In this document: piece after piece, positions 21,681 to 34,600 of the stretch
Position numbering within the stretch: position 1 is the first letter of the stretch
Layout of the letters: the number at the start of each line of letters is the position of its first letter
Source of the DNA: Eucommia ulmoides
Lineage: Eukaryota; Streptophyta; Magnoliopsida; Garryales; Eucommiaceae
NCBI GenBank assembly: GCA_016647705.1
Contig: CM028338.1
Span: 24,067,077 to 24,131,076 of the forward strand
DNA: 64,000 bases
Reading direction: 5' to 3'
The notes under the pieces: model-generated
Seen by the model: the letters and a program-made list of their open reading frames with translations, nothing else
What the model was told of the DNA's origin: nothing
The model's database searches: none
Program-made: the position numbers and the translations under genes

Positions 21681-23600
21681 GGTGTTGGCCCAAGTGTACG
21701 GGTATTGCAAATAATTTGTTTAATTTTACTCTCTTTTAATTTTAGTTATTCACATAACATTTATCAAATATTCAACAAGGTACAAGTGTTAAAGATGTGC
21801 AGCGAAATAAATAAAAAAGGTAAAGTAAATTCGAGCACACTCAAGAGATTGGGATCGAGAGAATGTGGACACAATGATTTATTGTAGTTCGATAAGGCCC
21901 CTCCTTACCTACGTCTACTCCTAGAGCTCCTTCAAGTATACATAATTAAGTATATTCAAAGCTTCTTCTCCGGTGAAGACCAAACCATTACGCTCTCAAA
22001 AGATAAGTTTGTTTATGTCTTGCTACAATCTCTTACAAGACAAGGTCATTTATGCCTAGTTACAATATCTAACAAGATAAGTTCGTTTACCCCTTTCCAT
22101 ACTCTCTCACAAGCCAAATTCAATATGTCTTGCTACATTTCTCCCTAGACATGTTCGTTTATGGCTTGCTACATTCTCTCGCTTAGACCAACATCTTGGT
22201 CTAAGTTATAATTCACACTCTCACAATATGAATTTATCTTTTGTTAGTTTTACGAGTCTAACCCTCGGAGTTTCTATCAATCACCTACAATTAGATACAC
22301 CCTGTATTGACTTTGCTAAGTACTTGCAGAAGTGGGTGCACAAATAATATGTCAAGTAAAGCATGTTCACAAATATTCATGTATGAGAAAAATATGTTCA
22401 ATGTGATATAAAAGAATCAATTAACTCAATTTGAGCTCTAGTATAATGAGTATTATTATTTTTCAATTCAAGCTAACACAATTTTCAAGATAGTATTATT
22501 CTTCTAGAAAGTTTAGTGAAATTGTCCAATTACCTTATCTCTTATTGTATTGGTATGCAGGAGATTTAAGATCTCGATGAGTATTTTAATCTTTCTGGCA
22601 GTGCAAGTTATTCCTATATCTAATATATGAAATCCAATGAATTCGTGATTTATATATAAAACACTTTTTAATATCTCTTAGAAAATTCTTATGGTTTTTT
22701 TAAACGATGGATTTCAAATATAAGTAGTTTATCTATTATAAAACGCAATGTAAAAATCCAATTCGTTTCTCATGATTCCAAAGCAATATAATCTAGAATA
22801 AGAATATAATAAATACAACAAATCTAGATATATATGCAAGTAATTCACACAAGAGCAAATGATAGCAATTAATGTACAATTAAACTTGGAATGAACTCAC
22901 CGGTATGAACAAAGATGTATACAATGTCGATGTACCGGAATTTGAGTGATCCTTAGCTTGATTCCTCTAAGTTTTGACCACTTGATGTGCAAATGTCTCT
23001 TAGAATGGCTTACTATCGTAAATCTCTCAAATTCTCACTCTTTTATATAATGTAATGTCATATGAACACTATTTCACTCAATAAAGATGAAGAGTGGTAT
23101 AAACACAAAAGTAAGGCTCTAAGAATGTATAATATATGGTAGAATTAAGGAATTTCTTGAATTATTCCCTTTTCTTTCTTGTTTTAAACAAAGGAGTACA
23201 AAACACTGTTATATAGCTCTCAATTTAATGAATCCATTCTGGTTCCATGATATGAACTTTAGGGATAATTAATCTGATAAAATATTATTTTTATAATATT
23301 CCAATTCATCCTTATTTGAGCAATACAATTGGGAGACAAGTAGCAAAAAAAAAGGCTACATTTTAGGGTTGAAAAATGGTAACTTCATATACAACGATTT
23401 GCCCATTAATCTTGTCTCCTAATTCGAAATAATTGATTTGAATCAAAGATGAAATGGTTAATTGAAGTTCTAAACTTATTCGAATCAATATGATATTCAA
23501 TTCAATCAATAAGTTTTAAACTTATTCGAATGAATATTACTTGATAGTTAAAAGCATCAAATCACTAATTTCTCCCTCTTTGTCATATAAAAAAAAAGTG
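21681..23600 (-). mobile_element. Copia LTR-like sequence (minus) with polypurine tract
   Basis: On the minus strand around 23560-23600 the sequence reads TATGACAAAGAGGGAGAAAT, resembling the ATGACAAA-GGGGGAGA polypurine tract found just before the 3' LTR of SIRE-like copia elements. To its left, 21780-22220 contains a run of phrases typical of such LTRs (GATTTATTGTAGTTCGATAAG followed by CCTACGTCTACTCC). No gene is present and the LTR limits are not resolved. A 60-codon open frame at 21705 is incidental. Confidence 0.4.
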
Positions 23601-24030
23601 GTGGAGAGTTGATTGATGTGGTTAATCAAGAGTTTCACATTTGACAGATATAACATAATACATATTGATTCCAAAATGAAAGATAGGCATGATAAGTCAT
23701 GATTGATACATTTCAAAAATAAATAAATAGTATAATAAAGATAGATATAAAGATATCTGAGTACATATCGAAATAACATAGTGTAGCGTAAGTCAACCCA
23801 CAAAATATTACATATCCAAGTCAAAACATAGGTGTTCCATCTAGGACACGATATTATAGATTAAAGTTTGAATAGATAAGTAGATTAAGTAAGATCAACT
23901 AGGATTTACATGGTCGGTGGAGGTGGGTGCTGGAAGAACAGATAATGATGTAAGCAGTTGGATAATTCTCCAACAAATAATTTCATATTATCTAATCTTT
24001 CATCCATATATTTTTCATCGCTCAAATTTA
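23601..24030. other. Unassigned AT-rich stretch
   Basis: An open frame of 95 codons on the minus strand (23537-23824) is AT-driven and lacks any family signature; it overlaps the polypurine region and is not accepted as a gene. Nothing else is seen. Confidence 0.4.
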
Positions 24031-25322
24031 ATACTCGTATTTAAGCGCAAAACTTTGTAGTATATTGTTGGAGTACGAGTGTCGAACCACAAGAATTGGA
24101 TTGTAGGTTCTATTTTTTTGTCAAGTGAAGTGAACAAAATTAGTTTTTGAGTATTAATAATAAAAATGCATAAAAATATTTAAATCGAAATACAATATGA
24201 TAAATGATCAGGTTAGGGGAATGTACTTGTTTTTTTTATTATTTCAATGAGTTCTTTCTCTATTTTGATTATGTGTATTATAAAGTAATCTTGAAACAAG
24301 TTAGATTATAATGAAGTTTTAACCATTTAATCGGCATGAACTATGTTTAAGATTCGATTTTTATTCTATAGTGAACCAATCCCTAAGCATAATTCATTAT
24401 ATCAAACTATATCAATTAACCGACCATTTAATCGGTATGGACTATCTTTGATATTTGATTCTTACTAATCTACAATGAATGAATCCGTAAGTATAATGCA
24501 TCATCTTAAACTATATTGATTCAAATGAAAATGGATTGTATAATAGTTAGATTTAAATCACAGGTATTAGATCTAACCCAAAAATACCAATAATTTATTT
24601 CTAGTATTTATGAAATGATAAAAAATAAAAGGATAGGATAAACAATGTAAAATTATAAATCTCTTGTTATACAACCTTATACACAAATAAACTAAAATAA
24701 AAATAGAACTACATTGGAAAATCTAAACAAAATACATTCCCTAACCCGATTTTAGTGTCTAGCTGCTTAAGGAAACGCAAAACGTTGTTGTTTCTTCCTT
24801 CTTCATTTCTAAGAGCTTCAAGATCTCCTATGGGGTGCATAAAATGACCTTAAAAATGTCTACATCTTGCCTTAAAACTCCAATCAATGTGTTTGTAATG
24901 TTTCTCGGAAATCGAGGAATTAAAATCACTGATTTTGGGGTGCAGGTCGCGCCCCTCTGGTCCAGGTTGCGTCCACAACCTTTGGCAGACTACCCAGACT
25001 GATTTTCAAATGTGTGTATCTTTCTGGTCAGAACTTTGATGTAGTTATATGACCACTCGTTGAAAAGTTCAGGAAGTTTGAATTTATGTGAAATTTGTGT
25101 CATCCAAATATTCCAACTATATAATAAGTTATAATTGAAATAATATACAATGATCAATATTGTAATGCCTCGAAAACACGCGTTTGTACTCTGATTTTTG
25201 GTAAAACACTTAAAATCTACCTAAACACAAAAATAAACTTATTATTGATAAACACACACTCAAAACACAAAAGAAAAATGTAAACTAGGTGATAAAAAGG
25301 TATGAAATTGGGAACAATCACA
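24031..25322 (-). mobile_element. Ty3-type LTR (minus), probable 3' LTR
   Basis: Just right of 25322 the minus strand reads GCTTGAGAACTAGTAAAATG then TAGGTTTGGGGATG, matching the CTTGAGGACAAGCAAA...TTTGGGG sequence that precedes the 3' LTR in many plant Ty3 elements of the Athila/Tat groups. The candidate LTR then begins TGTGATTG on the minus strand. Its other part (24030-24110) has GGAGTACGAGTGTCGAACCA, the sequence near the LTR end of such elements that reads as a variant of CGAGTGTCGATCCACAGGGA. The left limit is approximate. No coding frame. Confidence 0.5.
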
Positions 25323-26100
25323 TCCCCAAACCTACATTTTACTAGTTCTCAAGCAAAAAAATAAAAATAAAAATTACTATCAAATAAAAATGGCACTTTT
25401 GTAGGGAATACAATTGGATTTTGCGTATTCAATAAGACTTTATGCCCCTAAACGTTCTCTAGTGGACGAGTTTTAGTCTCGTCAAGGTAACTTATAGTAA
25501 TGATACCTATAAACATTTGTACCACTCAAGATAGCAAGTTAGGTACCGTCGGTAGAGTTCAGAGATATATATTAGTTGAAATAACATGAGTATTGAAGGA
25601 GATCACTATTATTTATGTTGGAAAATACCCAATTTTATTTCAAATTTTACTTTGTTCATGAAGCTCAATCTTAAGTTAAAGTAATCTCAACCACAAAAAG
25701 ACTTTATTCTTCTATTTTTTATTTTTTATTTCTTTTAATAAATAGCTTAGTGAATGACATGTGGAATGTCCCATTGGGCTTTCTAGAATGTCAATGTAAT
25801 GAGTATTGAGCCAATGATCTCAATCCAGTTTGCTTGGGGTATTAGGTACATGTAGAGACACCCTTAAAGACTTAATTAGTTGAACATCCTACACTTTGGG
25901 ATCAACCTATCATTCATTTACCCAAATCTGATTCTCACCTTTTGATAGAAACCCTTACTACTTGATGAGACAAGTGGCCTGGTTACTCAGTGAAAACATG
26001 ATGATTGAGCAAAAAATTTATTATAATTATTACACAATTTTTTTTAATTAATTAATTAATTTTTAGAAAGAAGAAAACACTAGTCTTTGTTTTTTGATAA
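25323..26100. other. Internal 3' untranslated part of the Ty3-type element and spacer
   Basis: No gene. The left 60 bp carries the pre-LTR motif described for the neighbouring LTR. The rest is AT-rich and unassigned, though its position suggests the untranslated tail of the same element. Confidence 0.4.
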
Positions 26101-26720
26101 ACAAGTGTTGAGATTACTACACTTAAAATTGATGTTTATGAACAATAGAAAAACTCAGAACAAAGTAATGAAATCGAAATCATTGAACAAAGTCATTGAA
26201 CAAAAATCGGTGGCGATGGAAAGGACGATGGTGACGGCGAAGACGATTGCGAGGAGGTGGACGATATCGACGACTGCGAGGAGGTGGACTCACCGACGGC
26301 GAAGACGATTGCAAGGAAATCGAAATCGAAATCGATTTCAGCAAGGAAATCGAAATTGAGAGAGAGAGAAAGAGAGAGTTTACGGTGGAGATGACGACGA
26401 TGATGGCGGTGGAGAAGACAACGATAGCAGTGGTTGTAGAAGACAACGATGGTGAGTACGACGACAGAGAAGACAATGGCGAGAAGGAGGAGAAGGACGA
26501 CGACAACAAACGATGGCGATGAGCGAAGAACAGTGAAGATGGAAGAACAAAGGAAAATTATCGTGGGAAGTTGGAATGAAGTGGGATGGATTTGGCTCAT
26601 TAATAATTTTGAAAATACCAAGCGTGTCCTTACTTGGGTTGAGTTTTTTTTGCACAAAAAAAAAAAGAAGTATTTTTTTAACCTCATTTCTTTAGAATTT
26701 TGAAAATCAATTCTCATTTT
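26100..26720. repeat. Low-complexity GA/CGA-rich block with internal duplications
   Basis: Overlapping open frames run on both strands (26087-26717), which is what a purine-rich repeat produces, and none has a domain. GCGAAGACGATTGC occurs twice (about 26238 and 26298), GCGAGGAGGTGGAC twice (about 26249 and 26276), and GGAAATCGAAATYGA at least three times. I judge it non-coding or a short decayed gene-capture. A homologous-looking GA-rich block sits at 14090-14570. Confidence 0.5.
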
Positions 26721-26819
26721 TTAGATTGGGTTGGGTTGAATTTTGTATTTGCCAAATGTATTCCCAAATATCAATTCCAGAATTTTTGGGTTGGGTTGGA
26801 AACACTAACCAAATGGGGC

Positions 26820-26902
26820 CTTAGCATCTGGATCGAACTAATGGATTTCATTCTTGTACTTGAACAAAATATTTAAAAAAAAAAAGTAAATGGGGAAACT
26901 CA
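26820..26902 (+). repeat. Dispersed repeat shared with 8831-8914
   Basis: About 83 bp beginning CTTAGCATCTGGATC and ending AATGGGGAAACTCA, same orientation as 8831-8914. Identity is high by eye, with a few substitutions and a length change in an A run. This ties the 26-kb region to the same transposon family as the Helitron-like segment. Confidence 0.75.
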
Positions 26903-26906
26903 GTCA

Positions 26907-27117
26907 TGCAAAAAGGGTAGTGGTTTCGTGTATCCGAAGTCAAAGGGGAAAGCAAAAAAGAATGAAAACCCAGACACAATCAACCTCCATGAGCTTCCTG
27001 TGAAAGACTACGAGGATAACATAAAAATGCCCACTACAAAAAGTCAAAGGTGACGATTATGCTGGACGACCAAGATTGGAAAAAACTTCAATTAATGCAT
27101 AAGGAAGAAGGGATTGG
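26907..27117 (+). pseudogene. Unassigned exon-like sequence with splice-donor end
   Basis: The frame starting near 26908 reads KKGSGFVYPKSKGKAKKNEN, then PDTINLHELPVKDYEDN and IKMPTTKSQR, before a TGA at about 27052. The composition is clearly protein-like (mixed charged and polar residues, no low complexity). In another frame it continues LDDQDWKKLQLMHKEEGIG and meets GGTAAGT at 27117-27123, a strong splice donor. So this may be a captured or broken exon carrying one frameshift. I do not recognise the family, and no flanking exon was found on either side. Confidence 0.35.
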
Positions 27118-28693
27118 GTAAGTAATGCTATACATCCAAATATATCGTTGAACTATATTGCAATTATCAAAATGTAACAAATGTTGAAATTTGATTTTCG
27201 GGGTGCTTTCATTAATTTGTAGCTATTTTTCTATACCGAAAATAAAAGATAGTTGTGAAATATCAAAATGTTACTAGATTTTTTTTATTTATTTTTTTTC
27301 ATTTCAGTGAAATGACTAATTACTGAACGTTTTGATTTTTTTTTTTTTCCTACTAAAAAAATGAGATGAGAGTTATGTTTTCGTACTCAATAATTCTGGA
27401 AACAGAAATGCATTTGATAACGACAATTGTTCTTAAATTGTTTCATAATTTATGAGAATAAAATCAAAGAAACACGTTATATATATATATAGAGAGATAA
27501 AAATACATGCATAAGATTAGTTGTAAGTAAATAAAGTAATTATAACAAAGTATTTAATTGTGTTCCTCTCAATCTAAATTGATGAATGGGAGGAAAATAG
27601 ATACCACTTCTTAATATTTGAGGCTATCAAGGTTTTTAAGGGGGATCTCATTAGGAATTTAAAAAATATAAATTTCATCATTTTAAGTGAGAGTAAGCTG
27701 AAAATATTTTCCTTTGAAAGTAATGGAAACATTTTTTCATGTTTCTCAAAATCCCAAGAATTTTGGGATTATTCTCAAAATTTGGGGAACATTTAGGAAC
27801 AAAAAATATGTTAACAGATATATTATTGTTTTAAAATTTTAGGAACGAGAACCAAGATTTTGGGAACAAAAACACTGAAAAAGGAGTCACTGATAGGGGA
27901 AGAAATTCTTGTCCATAAACCCCTGAATAAAAGTGACATGAGAAGTATCCTGGTTGAGAGAATGAGCCTATCAAAAGAATGGTTCATCTCTTTCACGAGA
28001 CCCAGAATGACTAAGGCTGAATTAAAACCAATTGCATCTCCTATAGCATTCAATATATTTTGATCAAATCAACACCGCGAATGTGGTTAGGGTTAATTGA
28101 ACATATATTACGTGGTTGTTTTCATCTGAATCGAGAAAAGTCAAGTGTGCTTTAAGAATAAATACGTATATTTTGGTAACGATAAGGTGTAATCACCATT
28201 TTCACGTCTAATAACATATTAATTTATTTTCATGCTAAAAGATTTTTGGACAGTTCCGTAAACTTTTTTGTATTAATTTATTTTCATGCTAAAAGATTTT
28301 TGGCAGACACCAAAATCCCTTAAATTTTCGATTGTTGCAAGCAATGGAATTTTTTGGCTACATCATGGCATGTCCTAACCAAACGGTCCCGGAATTTCTG
28401 AATAAACTACTACGTAGACTGACCCGAAAATTTGTACCGGCTTTGTTCCCCGATGAACCCCCTAAAATCCGTAGCGGCCGCCGGTTACCTTCATTTGTCT
28501 TCCATCCATTTCACACTTCAATAAAATACTTACACGAGAGACACGCTTATCATTTTCTTCTGAATTCTGGTTCTAAAATAGAGAGGGGAGAGATAGCATT
28601 CTGCCTACGGTTGACTGATTAAACCTTTTTTTCTCACTTCACCAAACACCTATCATGCATTCGATTCTACAATAACATCGTCCACTTTCAGCC
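27118..28693 (+). other. Upstream region of ISPE
   Basis: No gene accepted. It contains AT-rich DNA, a TA run at 27480-27490, and small frames at 27860-28063 and 28332-28622 that lack any domain. The last 70 bases before the ISPE start codon, with several CT-rich stretches, are probably 5' UTR. No TATA box could be assigned with confidence. Confidence 0.45.
28217..28303 (+). repeat. 33-bp direct repeat upstream of ISPE
   Basis: Two exact copies (28217-28249 and 28271-28303) beginning TATTAATTTATTTTCATGCT and ending GATTTTTGG, 54 bp apart from start to start. They lie about 400-480 bp upstream of the ISPE start codon. Whether they are regulatory is unknown. Confidence 0.9.
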
Positions 28694-31600
28694 ATGGCAT
28701 CCTCTCATTTTATCTGCAGTCACTACCTCTACACTCCTAGGAATGGCAAAAACAACTTCAATTCCTTCAGAAAGGAGAGATTTTGTCTCTCTTCCTCGAA
28801 CAAGCCATGGAGGTCGTCTTGTTTTGACAAGAAATTTCATATTCAAAGAACCCAATTTGTCGAAGCGATGGCTTCTGATTCCAGCACTGGTAGAAGACAA
28901 GTGGAGGTAATTATATTATTCTCTATGGCTTGATGAGAAATGTTCAATTGTATGCTTTGGGCAATTTTTGAATTTGTTTTGGTGGGCTTGCAAGATAACT
29001 TATGATCCTGAGGAAAGGTTGAATAAGTTGGCCGATGAAGTGGATAAGAATGCTGGACTTTCAAGGTTAACTCTATTTTCTCCTTGTAAGGTAAGGTAAT
29101 TCAGTCTGTTGCTTGGGGGGAAAGTAACATTCGCTGATTTGTTTTTGGGTTTTCATAATTGGTGCTAAATTTTGTCAAATGGGTTTCAGATAAATGTGTT
29201 CTTAAGAATAACTGGCAAAAGGGAAGATGGTTTTCATGATTTGGCGTCTCTCTTTCATGTAAGTATTTTAACTTGATTATGATAAAAAGAAAAGAAAAGT
29301 ACAATATCCTATGAATAATAAACATGCTAAATTTGGCAAGTGCAAGTTTTCCTCTTTTGCTTCTTCTAATTGATGCTATCATTACTCCTTCTGTATCTCC
29401 AGGTAATAAGTCTAGGTGATAAGGTAAAGTTCTCTTTGTCCCCATCGAAATCACAGGATCGTTTGTCAACCAATGCTCCGGGAGTTCCCCTTGATGATAG
29501 AAACTTGGTGAAGATCTGAACATTTTTACTTCTATTTGTTTTTCTTGTGTTTCTATGTTGCGAGGTTCAAGCTTTTGAAAATGTCCTTTTGCAGATCATA
29601 AAAGCCCTCAATCTTTATAGGAAAAAGACCGGCTCGGAGAACTACTTTTGGGTAAAATCTATTAACCACGTCAATGAATATATTCATCAGCTGATATATC
29701 TTTGAAGGAAGTAAAGGTTGCATTTCTTGTGTATATTGTCTGAAAAATACGGTGTGCAGGTTCATCTGGACAAAAAGGTGCCTACCGGGGCTGGGCTTGG
29801 CGGTGGAAGCAGCAATGCTGCAACTGCACTCTGGGCAGCAAATCAATTCAGTGGATGTCTTGCCAATGAAAAGGAACTCCAAGAATGGTCCAGTGAGATA
29901 GGTTCCGACATTCCCTTCTTTTTCTCTCAGGGAGCCGCTTATTGCACAGGTAGAGGTGAGGTATGTTTTTAGATCCAACAAGCCATCTCAAATATCTCAC
30001 GACATTATTCCCTTTACATGTTTTCCTTTTTCCTGCCATAGCACTGTAAAATCTTCTAATCAGTATTTATTTCTATCTGGGCCCCACTCTGCCTATAGGT
30101 CTTTTTTCTGTCATAGTCATAAAATCTCAATTTCTTTATTTTCTGGTATAACCTATAATTGGTTAAGATTTATTGAAGTTGATCCAATCCGGTGTTTCAT
30201 TATATTGCTAATCCAATTGAAAGGTTATCAAACCTTTTTTACTTTTTACTTAAATTTCCTTTGGTTGACTAGAGTGAACATCACTATTTGGAAGAAGTCA
30301 TTAGTTGTAGTTCGTATGCTACATGGACCATATATGAGTTACCGGTATGAAAATGTTGTGTGTCCAGTGTCAATACATGTCTAGTTTTTGAATGCAAAAG
30401 CACGACAATGTTTGCCAGTGTCATTCATGGTTGTCTAGTTTTCAAATCCAATGGCACGAGGATGCAAGACGGTGGTGTATTTCCCTAAAGATATATTTAG
30501 TTTAAGGGTAATTGAAGTTCATCCCTTGTACTTCTACCCATTTTTACATTACCCCCTTATACTTTGAATATAAGGCACTTTGCCTCCTTAGACTTCGGAC
30601 TGAAGTGAAAAAGTTAATTTTTCTGTTATATTCAATGGAATTGGTAGAAGGACTGAAATGCCCATGATGCATACCAGAGCCTTAACTTTGGAAAACAAAT
30701 TGACCACTCAAATGAACTCCATGTTGCTTGATGCATGGATTCATCTCACAAAATACTATGACTTGGAACCACGAATTTAACGAAAACATTAAGATTTGAC
30801 ACTCAAATTGCTTACCCTGTTTCAGGAAAAATGATTATTTTACTTGAAAATTCAAATATTTAAAACACGAAATTGATATAATTTTTTATCCGTTTTTAAT
30901 AATCTATATATGCTTTCCTATGTTTCAAGGGGTGAAGAATCCCATTTTTATTTTATTTTTATCAATTTTGGCATAAGAGTTTTGTATCAAAATCAAGTTC
31001 TTTTAAAGACTTCGAAATGTTGTCTTTTTCAATACATACCTCAAATGTCAAAAATTGATTGGAAAATTGGATTCTTTACACCTTAAAACGTCGAAAAACA
31101 TATATGGATTATTTAAGACGGATAAAATATGAGACAATTTCTTGCTTTACAAATTTGAATTTTCATGTAAAATAAATGTTTTTTTTGGAAGGGAGTAACC
31201 AATTTGGGTGTCAAATCTCAAGATTTTTGTTAAATTTTTTATTACAAGTTATGGTATTCTGGCAAGAATGGGCGGCTTGAATGCTTTAGTATATAACTCT
31301 TTTCAAAGTTTTATCATAGCAACGAGAGAGGATTCCCGAACTGGTGTAGTGCAAGAAGAAAAGAGAAGAGACGTCATACTCAAAATTCGAAAAAATGGGA
31401 TGGGGGGATGAAAGAATTCACTGGGGAACACATAGCTTCTTTGCCTACGTATAGGTTATAGTACTCTTTGAGATAAATCCTTTTATATAGATCATCCAAA
31501 TCAAAGTTTGTTTGAGTTGTCAATTTGTGTTCCAAAATTAAGGATTTGGTATGCGTCAAGAGCATTTTGGTCTTTTTGCTAATTCCGTTAGATTTAACTG

Positions 31601-34600
31601 AAAAATTACCTTTTTTCACTTCATCCAGAGTTTGAGAAGGTAAGATGCCTATTTTTAAAGTACAAGGGGATAAAGTGAAAATGAGTCTATAATTAACCCT
31701 TCATCTTATTTTGAGGTAATTGAATGCTCCATGTATTCTTGATGTCAACGTCCATTGCTTAGGAAATAAAATTACAATGTCAAGTGCATCTATATAAGTG
31801 TAGATTATTACATCTGTACAAGTCCATGTATAATAGGTTTGGAATTCATTTAGTTCGACATCTATTAGCGAAGAGAGCAGGTGAATATTGTGTGGGCTCC
31901 GTTGTTAACAATTGTTGAAAAGATTTGATTACAATTGATGGTTAATTACCTTGATCTCTTTAAACATACAAACGTTCAAGCATCACACATAGTTATATGT
32001 GCAGAAACTAAAGGAGACAAGTTATATTTACACGGAAACCCGAAGGGGAAAAACCAAGGCGTTGCTTACAATATACTACACACTAAACTATAAGTGACAA
32101 TATCTAGTACCTCATGTCTACCAAATACGTCACATTTGCTGACCTGTCAAACTACTCCATGAACTCCTAGTTTGATCTCCGCAACTCCGGGCTTCTAAAC
32201 CTCATCCAAGTTTTAAATCTTCAATCACTGGTCTTTCGGTTGAATCCATGGATGCTTGGGTTCAATCTCTGTGAATCATGAATGGAGTAGCACTGGTCTA
32301 GATAATAGGAAGGTAATGCATATTAGTGGTTTAGGAATCTTTAGATCTTTCACACGTGGATCTGTTTAATTGGCTATTGATCTAGAAAGAATACAAGTCT
32401 AGCACAATGAATTGACTAGTATGAGCTCTAAAGTACTTCAATTGTGTTTAGAATAGTTGTAGACTTCAATTGTGTTTAGAATAGTTGTAGAGACTATCTC
32501 TAGATGCACGAAAATCAGTGCATCCAAATATGGCAACAGAAGTCTAGCTCGAATATGGAAACTTACAGTCGAATTGCCTTAGGTTTTTTTGCTGCAACGT
32601 CCAGATGCTCTTGGTTAGTCGTCTGGGTGCCCCTATAAGACCATCTTTGCACTACACACAGTTTTAGTTTCACTGATCCAGGCCGTCCGGGGGCCTATAC
32701 AAGGTCGTCCAGTCACTGGGTTCAGTTTGATTTGAGATCCATTGCAAATTACAGTTTCAACCCCTTGTAAGTGTGTGCAATTAGAGTAAGTGCAATATAA
32801 GTATGATATGCAATATACATTGAAAAATCCCCAGTTATATATATTACACTGCCGGGGGGGGGGGGGGGGGAGAATTTTTCAACCCTCTAGATCTAAGATC
32901 AACTACCAATTTTATCTGATTTTAATGTTGATTAATTAATATGCAAGTGATAATAGTAAGATTAAAATAAAGTCACACAACAAAAAGATAAAGATGCGGG
33001 AACCTAAAAAGGTAACACAGATTTTTACATGGAAAACCTTGATTGGGTCAAAAACTATGGCGCCGCTCTGCAACAGGAGCTAATCCATTAGTGAAGTTAT
33101 AAATATTGGGACATGTGACTCAACAGTACACTTAAGTCTTACACTACGATTGCTTCCTTGAGGCTTATGCTCATATGGCTTCCTTTATGTCAAGCAAGTG
33201 CCCGCTTCGACACCTCACCTAACTTTTTGCTTGGTCACGTCCTTGACATCTTCCAAACAGTTCGCCAATCTTCTTGACCTCGACCCTACCTGGGAACTCT
33301 CACTAGGCTGCTCGTGTTTTATAGGTCACGCACGACACTGATCTTTACGCACTGGTAGGCGATTAATCACAATCTCATATATGATTCTCGGCAGTTTTAG
33401 TAACGGTGTAGGTGGTTTTCAAAAACTCTTGAATCAATCAAAACTTCAAAAGTTCTGATGAAAAATGTTTGATTCAAGATGAGAGATTCACTAAAAAGCT
33501 TAGAAAGATTTTCTTTAAGGTTACAAACTCTCTCAAATAACCCACACAAAAGAAGAGGCTAGGGTTGTATTTGTTGGCGTTTAGACACATAAGCAAGTAA
33601 ACCGTAGGCCATAAAAAACCTGAATAAAAGGTTTTTAGGTCAAATACCGTAAAATCAATCAAGGAAGCGCCAAACCGTCCTCACGATCTAATGACTGTTC
33701 GGATGGAGTCCAGTAGGGTCTGACTGTCCAAACGGTGGTAATCATTGTCCAAACGGTTCCACCTTTGGAGGACCGTCATTCGGACGGTTAAATCAACCGT
33801 TTCGATACACAATACCTGGAAAACCCATTTTTGTTGATTGTACTTTGAAAAACTGTGAAGGGCTGTATAGGTGGCGCAATGTATGCCAACACTGACAATT
33901 ACCTCTTCGAAATTGGCAGAATGCAGAATGAAGATGACAGCTGAGACAAGTAGATTGTTTGACGGGAGCAAGAACAGACTACACTAACACATTCGGAAAA
34001 TAAAATACAACTCGATGGGTCACCAAATTTAGCTAATCACAAAACCGAGGGATATAACACTCTCCATATTGGCAACTTGGTGACAAAACAACTAACCTAA
34101 TTACAAATAATCTAACCTACCCAGAGTACCCCCAAAGCTGGTAGAAAATATTTCAAGTACTCTTAGACTCTCCTAATCTAGATTTGATCTATGAAACTTC
34201 GGTTATCTGGCATCTGTTACCTGAAACACTTGAACAAACACATCATTGCATAAAGATAAAAACAATCAAATCCACATTGACTCCCCTAAGTTAAATGGTA
34301 GTCCTCCTTGACTAATGCTCCAAAGACCCAAAATACATATAATCAATAAATCACCAGGGAAAGAGGGATCAAGCAGGTAACAATGAAAATGGCATAAATG
34401 AACAAATGAATAATTAAATAATGTCAAAGAGTAGTCAAACATGAAACAAAGGCAAAGAGAAACCCAATACTACTCTCAATCACTCTCATTATTTGAGTAC
34501 ATCTCATGAATAGTCTTACCCAACTCATTAATCTTCACTTCCAGCTAGTCTAGCCTACTCGTCATTTGAGAAAGGGAAATCTGACGACAGAGGCAAAACT

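Larger units (their letters stand above)
31860..33980 (-). mobile_element. Copia-like LTR/leader remnants in ISPE intron 6
   Basis: Phrases such as TTTACATGGAAAACCTTGAT (33027) and TTTACACGGAAACCCGAAGG (32027), followed by GGGAAAAACC- or GGGTCAAAAACT-type sequence, recur in plant copia LTRs; here they occur twice, suggesting two nested or tandem pieces. 33680-33800 has repeated ACGGT/ACCGT words (for example GTCCAAACGGTGG, GGACCGTCATTCGGACGGTT). No coding frame is accepted. Ends are not defined and the strand is inferred from the neighbouring piece. Confidence 0.35.

Noticed and set aside
26180-26717. Overlapping open frames on both strands
   Set aside because: Arg/Asp/Glu- or Ser-rich translations from GA/CGA repeats in every frame; no domain, and both strands are open for the same reason.
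27029-27050. CACTACAAAAAGT as a CACTA transposon end
   Set aside because: It falls inside the exon-like frame, lacks subterminal repeats, and no opposite end was found.
28332-28622. 96-codon open frame upstream of ISPE
   Set aside because: No recognisable domain, lies in the probable promoter/5' UTR, and has no supporting splice structure.
29956-30384. 142-codon open frame after ISPE exon 6
   Set aside because: Begins at the exon 6 donor and runs into intron 6; the exon 6 to exon 7 junction in the ISPE frame explains the locus better, and no domain is seen.
33681-33971. 96-codon minus-strand frame
   Set aside because: Overlaps the repeated ACGGT/ACCGT words of a retrotransposon-like leader; no protein signature.
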